Positions 33,001-44,259 of a DNA stretch of 64,000 nt are shown in pieces. Position numbers and translations under genes: made by a program. The notes under the pieces were generated by a model. That model saw nothing but the letters and a program-made list of their open reading frames with translations, searched no databases and was not told the DNA's origin. Positions within the stretch are counted from its first letter, which is position 1. Each line of letters begins with the position of its first letter. Source of the stretch: Hexactinellida sp. DTS-2022 (lineage: Eukaryota; Porifera; Hexactinellida); contig JAPNXP010000001.1 of NCBI GenBank assembly GCA_028753945.1, positions 6,252,501-6,316,500 on the forward strand. The letters are read 5' to 3'.

Positions 33001-33323
33001 CGAGCCCTTCGGTCTCGGTCGCTTTGCGACGGATCGGTCCTACGCACCTCAAGTTACTGGCTACTCCTCACCCTTTCTGCCATGAAAATGGTACAAAGGG
33101 ACGTTATATACATCCCTTTATACCATTTCCATAGCTTTAGCTTGTTTACAACTTTACATATTAGAAATTTATGAGTGCAAAATTCGTGTTCCGCATACTT
33201 GTTTACCTATTATAACATTTGAAAGGTAGTTTTTATCCCAATATTAATTGCGGTATCTATTCCCCCATCACTTTAATACATATGCACACAATCACAAACA
33301 ACAATCGAGTTTAATAATATAGA
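33001..33323 (-). mobile_element. Short Helitron-like unit (323 bp)
   Basis: Begins A/CGAGCCCTTCGGTCTCGG and ends TTTAATAATATAGA/T, the same two ends as 4663-6117 but without the 120-bp tandem units. Hairpin GTCGCTTTGCGAC near the start. No duplication, inserted between A and T. Confidence 0.7.
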
Positions 33324-34019
33324 TATTGCTCTCATAATCTAGAATAAATTATCTTTTTGATCACAATAATATCCAATCGGACCAACAATGTCTGAAATAT
33401 TTGGTCCGGATTACATTTTGGTCAACCGGACCGAATATTACTGAAATATTTAGTCCGGCTGGACCGAATATTTCATGAACATTTGCATTTGCATACCTGC
33501 CAACCGTACAGGGATTTGAACCATTTTGGATGTTTTGTACAGGAGTTTGGGATTTTATCTTACTAATTATGAGTAAAATAATGCCTAAAAATGTCTACAG
33601 TGATGATAGTATATTCTGCCATCATTCTGCATTGACCACATAAAGGCACAAGTTGCTTTATATATTTACAAACCAATAAAATTTAATTAGCATTAATGTG
33701 AATAATCGGGTAAAATCAAAATTAAGTGACCCGGTTGACCCGATATCCGGTGACCCAATCCAAACCGGACCCGATAGTGAACCGGAGTTTTAGCGAGATT
33801 TGTGACCCGGTGACCCGGTCCAAGCCTGCTGTACAGGGCTTCAATTTTCCCTTGTACATTGGCCAAAATCCCCATACACCTCGATCGTCCAGGGTTTACT
33901 ATACACTTACATATAAAAATAGACACTTTGGAAAGGAAAAAGCATTGAATTATACACTGTACAGGGAATCCCTGTACATTTGAATAATAAACTTTATTAA
34001 GTTCATAAGGCCACATAAA
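33324..34019. other. Non-coding repeat sequence
   Basis: Besides the right GGTCCGG arm, 33718-33830 is a repeat of GACCCGGTGACCC phrases, and CTGTACAGGG/CCCTGTACA occurs several times (about 33508, 33832, 33957, 33970). No gene seen. Confidence 0.5.
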
Positions 34020-34324
34020 ATAAATTACTTGTTTATCATCCTTCTTTTTGAGAAAATTGGGACGGGAGGAGATATTATATTTTTATTTATTAAATATTGG
34101 CTAATATTAAATTGTTCATTCACCTACAAGATGTTGACGAGATATTTCACTGAATAGTGTAGTATTATTTATCAACAAGTTATTAGTATTTAAATATACT
34201 ATATATTAGTAAAGTTGACATTTAGGAAGGATGAGGGAACGCGAATTATGGATGTCTAATAAAATAATATATATTCTCCAAACGGAGGATAAAAATTGGG
34301 ACGGGCGGGGATGATAAACAAGTA
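34020..34324. mobile_element. MITE-like unit with inverse ends
   Basis: AAATTACTTGTTTATCATCC at the left and GGATGATAAACAAGTAATTT at the right, each followed inward by AAAATTGGGACGGG in inverse. A partial copy of the right end occurs at 63108-63155, again next to the X end motif. Confidence 0.6.
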
Positions 34325-34575
34325 ATTTATTACTGTGCCGACTATACTTTAATATAGTGACCCAGTATTGAAATCACTGCCTTTATTATTACTGTGCGAC
34401 TATACTATAGTATAGTGGCCCAGTTCTAATCTTAGTGCATTGGTTAGTTATTACTGTGCCGACTATAGTATAGTATAGTGGCCCAGTTCTAATCTTAGTG
34501 CTTTGGTATATTATTGTGCCGACTATGCTATAGTATAGTGGCCCAGTTCTAATCTCACTGCCTTTATTAGTGTGC
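34325..34575. repeat. Four tandem X-end palindromic units
   Basis: Four ~60-bp units, each TACTGTGCCGACTATACTA plus GTATAGTGGCCCAGT and a short AT-rich spacer with CACTGCC or AGTGC. The 16-bp palindrome is perfect in one unit and slightly changed in the others. No X interior is attached, so the end motif can multiply on its own. Confidence 0.88.
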
Positions 34576-34626
34576 TTCTTCTAGTAAAAACGTTATAGTA
34601 GGGTCCTACAATAGTTTTATACTATA

Positions 34627-34680
34627 CTAGCCGAGTACCCGCGCTTCGCCGCGGTATTCAAATTCACGGGATGTCTTATA
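34627..34680 (-). mobile_element. Helitron-like 3' end (CTAG terminus), second type
   Basis: A/CTAGCCGAGTACCCGCGCTT followed by CGCCGCGG is, on the minus strand, a GC-rich hairpin ending GGCTAG/T, a Helitron-type 3' end. The 5' end was not found. Confidence 0.55.
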
Positions 34681-34799
34681 ATGAGTAAATAATCATATTT
34701 ACATATGTTATTGATAGTATTACTAATAGCCGAAAACGCAGCCCTCCGCCACAAAAAGGCTTCTTGAGTGGTATTTTTTATGATTTGAAATATGACGGA

Positions 34800-34912
34800 T
34801 GTGTAATGTGTAATATGACGGATATGTAATATGATGGATGTGTAATATGACAGATGTGAAATGTGAAATATGTGAAATGTGAAATGTGAAATATGTCAAA
34901 AATATTGTAAAC
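34800..34912. repeat. Short tandem repeat, ATATGACGGATGTGTA units
   Basis: About five units of ATATGACGGATGTGTA followed by GTGAAATGTGAAATAT units. Simple-sequence expansion; no gene. Confidence 0.75.
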
Positions 34913-35216
34913 AGTTGCATTAATAAAACGGGGACCATAGGAATGAGACTATTGACAACTCAATGCAAGCTGAAATTTTATTGGTTAAATTAGGTCAGCA
35001 AGGGACATTCAATTGTTGTTTTCTTTCATACACAATTGACCCATTGAATTTTAGACCAATAAAACTCGAGTCAGAATAATGTGAGAACTCTGCAATCTGA
35101 TAGGTCAAGGTCGGTACCTCGCAAAGCGTGAAATATATGCATGTGGTAAATTGAAAATTATGCATTATATTGACTTTAAAATATCATATTTGGATTCCTC
35201 ATACACTAAATTTACA

Positions 35217-35578
35217 GGGGTGGCCAACCTTTTGCACCCTGTGGTCCACATTCAGGTAATTTGAAGACCTCGGCGGGCCTCACTAATCCAAGTGCCCCAA
35301 TATTTTTAACATTTTCATACATAAAATTATGGCAAGGGGAACAAACTTTATTGTACTTAAAATTATAAGATTAATGTGACTTTTGAGGTTGTTTTTGATG
35401 GACAAGTTTCATAAGGTCTGGCTTTAGCTCTGTCGTACTCAACCGAAGTGATGCTGCCACATGTTCATCTGTTAGTCTTGATCGTACTTTCGATTTTGTA
35501 AGCTTCAGCAATGAAAAGGTTTGCTCACAAATATAGGTGCTACCAAAGAGAGAAAACATTCTCTGCGCACGTCTCCTT
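35217..35578 (-). pseudogene. hAT transposase C-terminal (dimerisation) fragment
   Basis: On the minus strand RRRAQRMFSLFGSTYICEQT and then KSKVRSRLTDEHVAASLRLS form the hAT-family C-terminal dimerisation domain, ending PQKSH and a stop at about 35371. The flank at 35218 (CAGGGGTGGCCAACC on the plus strand) is a typical hAT terminus, so the 3' end of the element is intact. The rest of the gene is cut off at the start of P element d. Confidence 0.87.
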
Positions 35579-36070
35579 AAGGCAATGGCACTCTAGTGAA
35601 TTACTGGACCATGGATGGCAATTACCATGGAATTCTTCTATTCAATAACTTGAAATTTAAAGATGATATGAGTATTTATGGTGAATTCACCTACTTTATG
35701 CCCCTTAGAACTTATTTTTGGAATAACTGCGAGAATATAAACTTGATTTTCAGGGATATTCACTATATTAATCTAGCGGTAACAATTGTTTGAATTCATC
35801 CCTACAGAACGATTAAAATTCGTTTAGAACATATTCACGTTCAAGAAATACAAGTACTGAATGGTTATAGAATTTATAATCACTTGAGTAGCTGACTAAT
35901 TTCTACATTCTGCCCAATAAATGTCAGAGTAGTGAGAGTACGAATTTCACTAACCACATAATAACCACCCATAATTATTACTCAAATTTTTACGATATTC
36001 AATAATGATTTTAATTGCATTGTTACTTGCTAAACTTCATAATTTTCACTTTGCGTATTCAAATTTCAAC

Positions 36071-37591
36071 ATGATTTGCCTCGTACCTGGTTGTAAGTCA
36101 AACTATTCTGACAAAGATGAATATATACCTGTTTTCTCTTTCCCCACTGATACCTAGGCAGAGAGAAGACTACGAGATGAATAAACGATTGAAGGTACTT
36201 TGTTATAATATGTTTACTTGTATATTGTATTCTATGTATTTTGTTTTGAAGGTCTGCATACACCATTTCCATGAAGAAGACATAGAGAGGACCATTCAAT
36301 ACTTCAATGGAATGGAGATGATTGAGACGATCAGGAAGAAAGTGGCTCTTAAGAAGTGTGCAGTCCCTAGTATCTTTCCAAACTGTCCTAGCTATCTGAC
36401 AGATGCTGCTGATAGATGTCAAAGACTATCTTTAGATGTTAAGGAGGAGAAGAGGGTACAGGAAGCCTACCAGAAGAACCGCGCAGATGTCAAAGAAACT
36501 GAATCTAAGTTTATTATTTCTACTCTTGATTGTATTATTTCTAAGTTACATCAAATTGAACTGCCTAGCGGTTGGCTTCTTCATCGACCCAATTCTACAA
36601 TCATTCTATTTCTTAAGATTCACTATCAGAATGAAATTTGTACGGTCGAACGTTCAATAATTGTTGATGAAAAATTAGATTATAAGGCATTTTATAAAGA
36701 AAATAATAGAATCAAACTATCTTGTAATTCGTTTAACGATATCAGATTATTAGAAAATATTATTCATCAAGTTGAAATATTTGAAATGAGTCAAAAAGAT
36801 TGCTCAATTTCCACAGCGACCCCTTTGAAAAAACATGTCGAGAATGCCATTCACAATCTTTCTAGTGCTATTGATACACTAGATCCTACCCATTCCACAT
36901 TTGATTTTGAAGCCGAGAATGATTCTATGCTAATTCGTCTTAATTTTTTGCTCGATCAGCTGAAATACTTAATTGTTGATAAACATGCTCGCCGTTATAA
37001 TATTCTCACTCAGGTCTTTTGTCTAAAATCCACGGAATTTCACCAGCTCTAACTGTATCATACTTCCACACGAACGTAATTTGTTGAAGATCAAAAATAG
37101 TATTGGCCTAGAGAGTGAGTATACTAAAATTCTTGAAGAAGTTGCTACCACGTTTAATGATTTAGAGCGCCATGTGATTCTTCAAATGGATGAATTTCAC
37201 ATTCGTAGTGATGCATCCTATAAGGGAGGAAGGGTAATTGGGTCGATTCATAATCCGGATGATCTACATACTACAGTTTTTTGTATGATGGTTTCTGGAT
37301 TATCGGCCAGGTTTTCCACCATTGTGCGATTAATACCTTTGAGTTCTTCATCTGCAGAATCATTATATCCAATTGTTAAATCAACTATTTGTGACATCGA
37401 AGCTTGTAGTCTGTTTGTTGAAGCTGTGTGTACTGATAATTATCCACTCAATGTTCGTTTATACAAATTCTTTTCAATTAATTCGAGACTGGAACCAAAG
37501 GTACAGCACCCATGCAATCCACAAAGAAGTTTAATTTTGTTTTTGATTAGTTCATATCATTATTAAGTCCATTAGGAATAATTGGTTAAAT
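36071..37591 (+). pseudogene. THAP transposase of P element d, exons 1-2 (5' part)
   Basis: Exon 1 (36071-36194) starts MICLVPGCKSNYSDKDEYIP, the first half of a THAP finger, with one frameshift near 36157. A 57-bp GT-AG intron (36195-36251) follows. Exon 2 continues VCIHHFHEEDIERTIQ, then AVPSIFPNCPSYL and a helical linker, open for ~270 codons to about 37052. After a frameshift comes the RNase H start VILQMDEFHIRSD (first Asp), YKGGRVIGS, and TDNYPLNVRLYKFFS (second Asp). It ends in IRNNWLN where element e begins. Separately, the gene lost its central 3' part (see 41409). Confidence 0.87.
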
Positions 37592-40500
37592 CATAGCCTA
37601 CTATACATAAGGCCTCACAGTAAAATATGAAATCTGGACCAGGGATGCGGTCGCCGCCGGGAAACGAAATTGCAATTTTTTATCAAATTTAGTGACATTC
37701 CGCTTAAAAACAGATATTCCGGTGACTAGCAGTCGATATATATCGAAAAATATGCATATTAACCACAAAGCTAATTTTAGAATTTTGTGTTGTTATTCAC
37801 CCATAATATAAATAAGTGGTTTATGGTATATAACATACATAGCAAATTTATACTTTTATTACGCTCTACAGCTAAATAATCCATCTTGTTATTTATTTAT
37901 GTCATTCCCATTAGTACAATACCCCTACAGAGCCCATTTCCCTATTAATTAATTAACCTTATAATTTGATTTATGCCATACGTACTACCATTAATTTATT
38001 AGGTTTTTTCTAACGATGCCCAACAGTTGTGCCGTTTTCGGATGCAAAATCAACTACAACGACGATCATCGTGTCCCAGTTTTTAAACTATACCTACGAA
38101 ACCAGATGACCTAAGACACAGATGGCTTCAGGTTCTTCGGAGAGAAGATTTACAATCATTCAAGGGGGTTTACGTGTGTGTAAATCATTTTCGCCAGGAG
38201 GATGTTGAGTATACTCACAAAGTTCCAAACGGAGATGGTACTTATCGTGAAGAGTCAACCCAAAGCTAAAAGATGGTGCCGTTCCAGTTTTTCTACCAGG
38301 ACAGCCTTCAATCTGTTCTCAATCTATTAGCTCCAAAAAGCGCAGATGTGTGTCACCTACCTCAAAAGATGAGGAAATGTTCGATGAAGCATTAACACTT
38401 AGCCTGGCATCTAAGAGCAAAGAGAAAGAGAATTATCAGATCAATTGTTTCCAGGATATCCAAGCTAAGTTACCTTTGCATTCCCTACCTAAAACATGGT
38501 ATTTATGGTACCCAGATGATCATAGTCTAATTTATATTCTACCTCTACTGACAGAACACAATATCATTGTCAACACCCATTATTAGTGTCCTTCGATTTG
38601 TCAGTTAGAGCTTATCGTAATGGAGAAATTTTACCAATTCCAATTTGCTCAATCAGCGATATACGACACCTTGAATCAATTCTCTGTGAGATTTATATAA
38701 CCCCTCGTCCTGTTCTGTCCACTGAATCTGTTTCAAAGACCGTTAATGAGACTTTATCTTTAGCGAAGGACAATATTCAACTACTCATTAACAAAGTACT
38801 TTCATCTAATGGTGAATTAGAGATAATTATTAACTGATTCCCCCGAAATATCCAGGCTTCAATTCATCCAATGTCAGCTTGAAAAGAGTATTGTACCCAA
38901 AAACAGGCGGAGGTACAACATCCTCACACAGGTTATGGCACTTAAAGCACATTTAATTTCACCAGCATGTTATAAGTATCTTCAACAAATGGCTTGTCTA
39001 TCTCTGCCTCATGTCAACACTTTGGAGAAGTTGTATTCTTCATTCGGACTTGAGTGTGAATTCTTTCCTTTCCTCAAGCAAGCGACAAATTCTTTCACTG
39101 AAGCTGAGAAACATATCGTTATGCAAATGGACGAAATTCACGTAAAATCTGATGTCACATATAAAGGAGGCAATATATATGGTTCTAGTCTAAGCCCAGA
39201 AGATCCAATAAAGACTGTATTCGCTATTATGGTATCAAGTCTCCAGAAAAAATGGTCTACTATAGTTCGTCTATTACCATGTGCCTCTCTTTCCGCTGAG
39301 AAGATATTCCCCATCATACTCGCTTGTATTAAAGATATCGAAACTTGTGGTCGATGTGTGGATGTAATCTCAACAGATAACTATCCTCTTAACGTCAAGT
39401 TATTCAAACTATTCTCCTGTCGGTAATCTTGAACATGTGTACCTCATCATTGTGTTCCTAACAGGCCTCTGTATCTCACTTTCGATTTCGTCCATATTTT
39501 GAAATCTGTACGAAACAATTGGCTAAATCTGAAGTCCAGTTATAAGTTTTTTTTCTAACCCGATTTTGACGATATTCGATTTTATTATTGTTCATTTCCT
39601 TTGAAGGTGTGCTGCGCTTCTTTCCAAGATGTACGCGCCCTTTATAGCTCAGAGAAGGAGAGTCTTACAAAATTAGCCCCGCGGTTGACATTTAAATCAT
39701 GTTATCCTTCTGTATTGGAACGCCAAAATGTCAAATTAGTCCTGAAAGTAATCCATGAGTCCACGATTGCTGCTCTAGCTCTCCAAAATGATCAACGTTG
39801 CAGTGAGTTGAAAACAAACACCTCTAGTTTCGTCAAAATTCTACTCACGTTATGGAACATGTTTAATGTAAATGTTCCATATAAGCATATTCGTTTAAAT
39901 GATTCTTCATGTCGCCCTTTCACAGTTAATGACGAACGCTTTATCTTTTTAACCAGGATAGTAAATTGGCTAGACTTGGGAATCACACTCTTTGAAAGAT
40001 GGCAAATTGAACAGGCAAACTTTTACAAGCTTAAGACACGCGTGCATTGTACTCCCTCAAATAGTTAATTATCTAACTGGACAATGTGGATATGATTACA
40101 TTTTAACACGTTTCTTACAGACAGATCCACTAGAGCACCATTTCGGACTTTATCGGATGATGTCTGGATCAAATTACCATGTTTCGTACCTTCAAATTTT
40201 AGAAGCTGAACGTCGTTTGAAGATCTCCAATCTATTAACTCTATTTTCTAATACCAACACTCAACCATCCAGCCAGATTTCTATGGAGGAATTTATTCAG
40301 TCTTTCTCTCCCATTTATAGCGTACATACAGATACAGAAATTGACATTGATCCTTTTCTTGATGCTCTATCAGATGTATCAGCCATTGAGTGCGATACCC
40401 CAACACTCAGTCACTAGCTTTTATTGCTGGGTATGCTGCCTACCAATACCTTAAGCATTCTTCACCGTGCTTAATATGCCGAGATCTTTTAATTATCGAC

Positions 40501-41221
40501 AAAGATATTCTAGTAGATGAATCCTTCGAATTCCGGTACCAACTACTGCAGCTTTCTGATCGTGGTGGTCTAAAGTATCCTTCAGAGCTTGCATTGGAAT
40601 CTTTATTATTGTTTGGAAGATTCTAACTATAATCCAAAGTAATAGTGAACTTATGCCCCTGTTGATAGAAGGTTAAACTAGAAAGATTTTAGTAACACTT
40701 GCTTTTGGCTCCCTAACTGGTCTTTATAGTGGTTTTGAAGGTTGGATAACTACTTGTCCTTCTTGTAATGTGAAAGGTTCAACCATTCTATCAAGTCTCG
40801 TTCGGAGTGAAGCAAATTGTCTAATTGCAATTCTTGTCAAGAATTACAATTCGAGCCTTACTTTAAGGGATTAGAAAAGCGGAAATTGAAAAAGTTCAAT
40901 TCCTGATTGTTTAGATACGAGTTAGTTGTCTTATGTGATGTAACTATATCTACCAGAGTAAATAGACGTTTTCTAGTAGTTTCTGTATTGTGTATGTTAT
41001 GTGACTGTATTCAAACTCACAAAGTAACAAGATTAATGGTATAATGAGAGTATACGTATTACTTTATTACAGTTGCTAGTTATTGAGGTAGCTGTTTTTA
41101 AGCAGTAAGTCACTATATTTGATCTAAAATTGCAATACCATAATTTTCGTTTCCCGGCGGCGACCGCATCCCTGGTCCAGATTTCATATTTACTGTGAGG
41201 CCTTATGTATAGTAGGCTATG
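37592..41221 (+). mobile_element. P-superfamily element 'e' (3.6 kb), the most complete P copy
   Basis: Terminal inverted repeats CATAGCCTACTATACATAAG and its inverse ending AGTAGGCTATG, with inner match extending through CTGGACCAGGGATGCGGTCG (about 70 bp per side). Exact 7-bp duplication GTTAAAT (37585-37591, 41222-41228). The motif ACCAGGG is 46 bp inside the left end. It contains a THAP transposase gene with every domain present but several frameshifts. Confidence 0.94.
38016..40874 (+). pseudogene. THAP (P-element) transposase of element e, full domain set
   Basis: MPNSCAVFGCKINYNDDHRV starts a THAP finger, with VYVCVNHFRQEDVEYTHKVP and DGAVPVFLPG after frameshifts. A linker follows (EEMFDEALTLSLASKSKEKE), then SISDIRHLESILCEI. 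The RNase H-like core shows HIVMQMDEIHVKSD (first Asp, about 39120), STDNYPLNVKLFKLFS (second Asp), the LTFDFVHILKSVRNNWLN segment, a 73-bp GT-AG intron (39534-39606), ERQNVKLVLKVIHESTIAAL and TDPLEHHFGLYRMMSG (catalytic Glu, about 40130). It closes with LAFIAGYAAYQYLKHSSPCL and a Cys-rich C-terminus. The order and motifs match P/THAP9 transposases. About five frameshifts make it inactive as it stands. Confidence 0.9.
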
Positions 41222-41408
41222 GTTAAATCTAAAAAATTTAGACAATACATTAATTTTTCCGAAATTTGCTGAATGCAATTTATGTGTACAAGAAAATATC
41301 AGTAACTTAAACAAAAGTTTTTTACGTCTCCATTTCTAAAACCAACATTTCGACCACTGATTTTATCTCTAAATCTCTTTATCCTGAACTATGTTTGCAC
41401 CCTTTCAG

Positions 41409-42095
41409 GATATCAGTAATTTATTAAATTCTGATAAATGTAATGTCTTGAAGCGAGCACCAAGATTAACAGCGAAAGCGTGTTGGTCCTCAAGGTTAGA
41501 TTTCTCTTAAAGAATACCTTCATAAATTTGCTGACGATTTTGATAGTTGTAATGAGGAGCAACACGATATAGAACTTTATCTAACCACATTGAATGAAAT
41601 TTCAGTCCCTGAAATAGAGGTTTCTCAAATGAATGCAGTCTTCTCTTACTTTAAGAAGTCTAATGGCTGTCTATCTTGCCATCATCTTTTAACATCAGAT
41701 AAACTCCTGGAAGTTAACAATGACGTAGGCTCCCAATATACTTTGATTGATTTAGTGGATAGGGGCTCTCTTAAATATCCTTCTCGTTGTGGTAAATGTG
41801 TTTGCATATTATATGAAACCTTCCTCAAAATTGACAACTGTGAATCTTTAAGTAAGGAATTCTATTCTGGACCATCCCGTAGCGGCGTAGCCTGTTGATG
41901 AGTATCTCTATGAACTTTATTGCAGAGAGATACAGTGATGTCTGGAAAGATTGCTGTTTCTGTGGTGTTTGGAATTGGGATATATTAAAGAAATTGTGTT
42001 TAACTTGGTCAAACATTATCTTATCAAAGAGGGTTCGCAATTATAATGCCATGGTTTTAAATAAAGATAACACTAAACTAAAAAAATACAACTAA
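41409..42095 (+). pseudogene. THAP transposase of P element d, 3' part
   Basis: An acceptor TTTCAG precedes DISNLLNSDKCNVLKRAPRL, aligning with DVRALYSSEKES..LAPRL of copy e. The reading then jumps to SLKEYLHKFADDF near the C-terminus, so the part with DPLEHHFG is deleted. The end is readable: FSYFKKSNGCLSCHHLLTSD, LVDRGSLKYPSRCGKCV, then after a shift DVWKDCCFCGVWNWDILKK and RVRNYNAMVLNKDN, stop 42093-42095. Confidence 0.85.
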
Positions 42096-42484
42096 TTTTC
42101 TTGCTTGTTTTGTTATAGGTTATTCTACTACGTATTGAGTGTGTCTACGAGCGTTAGAGAGAGCGATGTGTATCTACAGTCAGTCGAATAGTTAAAGGAT
42201 TCACATGCTGCTTATGTACCATTTCGTGATTCTATGTATTTGTTCATATAGTATAATGCTGTATTGTTTGTGTTACATTTAATTCATTAAAAATAAAGTA
42301 TTTATTTCTAAATTAATATCCAAATATTATGAGAATTGGGGCTGGGTAGTCTTATAATTTAAAATATAGCATTTGTTACACATAAAAATAGCACTAAAAG
42401 ATTATATGACAATTAGTAGAAACTTGGAAAACCCATGGTAATTGCCATCCATGGTCCAGTAATTCAATAGAGTGACATTGCCTT

Positions 42485-43427
42485 AGTGTCTAGATTGCTA
42501 TCCCCAGAACTAAAATTAAGAGACTGCATACAAAGTTTTTGATGATGCCATTCAATTCCCAGCTATCAATAACCTATATGTCGGTATTACCTCACTTTTG
42601 AGTACCTGCAACCCAAATGCCTATTTCTTATAAACTACAGTTTTAAGCCACTGTGCAACTTTCGAAATACTGTACCTCCAGGAAGTTTTGCAAATTAATT
42701 AAAATATGACAATATGTAATACAATGTGAGATAGAACGAATTGTTATAATACTAGCTATTTCATAGTCAAGCTATACTCCCAATTCCAATTGAGATGGAT
42801 ATTTTGCATGAGGAAGTAAACATGACTGTTTCCTGATCTAGGCAAATTCATTGATAAGATGAAAAACATGAAGAATAATTTATATGGAAAAGTTAATGAA
42901 AACATTCAGAAGTCACAAAAGAAACAGAAAAAGGATTATGGCCAAAAGCATATGCATTCAACAGTAAATATATTTATTTAAGGAAGTTAAATTTAGCTAT
43001 ATTTACTTTATCATCTTCTTTACTAGTATTTGTATACATATTGAAACCAGGCCTTATTAATTAACATTTCTTAAGCTTTGCTTAATTAAATTTATTATAT
43101 ATATGAATTAAATTCTCATTTCATGGAAATTTTGCTTCCCTTGGAAAATTGGTCCTGGGGGACCAAGATTTTCATGGAAATTTGGTCCTTCTGTGGAAAA
43201 TTGGTCCCTCTGAAGTATATGTTTATTTAGTTACCCTATTTACTATAAAAGTAGCCTAGCCGATTTTTCGCCATATTGTAACAAAACCTTTTAGGAATAA
43301 GCCTGTCACTGGAAAATTGGGCACCGAAATTGATCCGGGACCAAAATTCCATGAAATATTGGTCCCATGATGGGACCAAATATTTCAGGCTAGGACCATT
43401 TTTCCATGGAATGTTGGTACCCTGGAC
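42485..43427. other. Non-coding; GGACCAAT-rich repeat from about 43130
   Basis: No gene seen at 42485-43130. From 43130 the phrases GGAAAATTGGTCC and TGGGACCAAATATTTCA recur in both orientations and continue after 43902, so the P-type MITE at 43428 interrupts this repeat (up to about 43945). It may be a relative of the GGTCCGG arms at 32140. Confidence 0.5.
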
Positions 43428-43901
43428 CGTGACCTACGTTATAATAAGGCCTGTTCAATAGTGTTAAATTTTGGACCATGGGTGTCGTTTAAGTCAATTG
43501 ATTCTTTTTACAATAAATGTTATAGTTAGAGATATATAACCAAGTAGTAATCCAGAAGAAGTAAATATTATTGGGTTTAATACCAAGCACATTTGAAGTA
43601 AATGAATGTTGCAATAGAACAAAATATTAAAGAAACACATGAAAGTGAATATAATTTTTTAGCAAATAAACATTTGAAGAACAATAACAACTAATTGGGT
43701 TTAACTTTCTTTATTTTTAGAGTATTTTCGACACGAACTGACTGCAAAGGTAGCAAGGCATTCATATTTTTCGTTCTGGATTACTACTTGGTTATATATT
43801 TCTAACTATAACATTTATTGTAAAGAATCAATGGACTTAACCGACATCCATGGTAAAAAATTTAACACTAATGAACAGGCCTTATTATAACGTAGGTCAT
43901 G
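43428..43901. mobile_element. P-type palindromic MITE (474 bp)
   Basis: Ends CGTGACCTACGTTATAATAA and inverse TTATTATAACGTAGGTCATG, exact 7-bp duplication CCTGGAC (43421-43427, 43902-43908). Arms of ~130 bp pair through GATATATAACCAAGTAGTAA. ACCATGG is 47 bp inside the left end, the same spacing as in the element at 11935. Confidence 0.88.
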
Positions 43902-43944
43902 CCTGGACCAATTTTTCCGGGGACCAATTTTCCAGTGACAGGCC

Positions 43945-44259
43945 AATCAGATTAGATGCGAGTTGTCGATATTGGCTATTTCACAATATTGTACGTAATT
44001 GTGTTTATCATATATGGGTAGAATTGAGTGAATATCAAAGTTGATTATAGACAAGTTTTTATTAGGCCGGGATCTATCATCTATATCGAAATTTGTGTAC
44101 TGGTCCAGTAACACTTTTCTAATAAAAATTTCAAATTGAAAATTTATTCTTTCTATTTATTATATAAATGAATAAGTCGCTAACCAATTCTAGATTTTAT
44201 TAACACTATTCTAAGAATTATCCTTGTCAACTATCAAACTATTAAGATTTTTCTGTAGC
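43945..44259. other. Upstream region of TMEM138
   Basis: No repeat recognised. A possible splice acceptor TTTTTCTGTAG lies at 44248-44258, just before the TMEM138 ATG, so a 5' non-coding exon further left is possible. No TATA element is obvious. Confidence 0.45.

Larger units (their letters stand above)
32140..33475. mobile_element. Composite repeat with GGTCCGG inverse arms
   Basis: Left arm 32140-32240 (GGACCAAATATTTCAG, TATTCGGTCCGGTTGACC) and right arm about 33370-33475 in inverse. Three other elements fill the middle: MITEs at 32238 and 32660 and a Helitron-like unit at 33001. No coding sequence. Exact borders not determined. Confidence 0.6.
35579..42484 (+). mobile_element. P-superfamily element 'd' (6.9 kb with element e nested)
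   Basis: Inverse ends TTAAGGCAATGGCACTCTAG ... GGACCATGG at the left and their mirror at 42425-42484 bracket a THAP transposase gene. ACCATGG lies about 30 bp inside. The outermost bases seen in the other copies (CATAGCC or CGTGACC) are not clear here, and I could not find a target duplication, so the ends may be eroded. P element e (37592-41221) is inserted in the gene. Confidence 0.8.
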
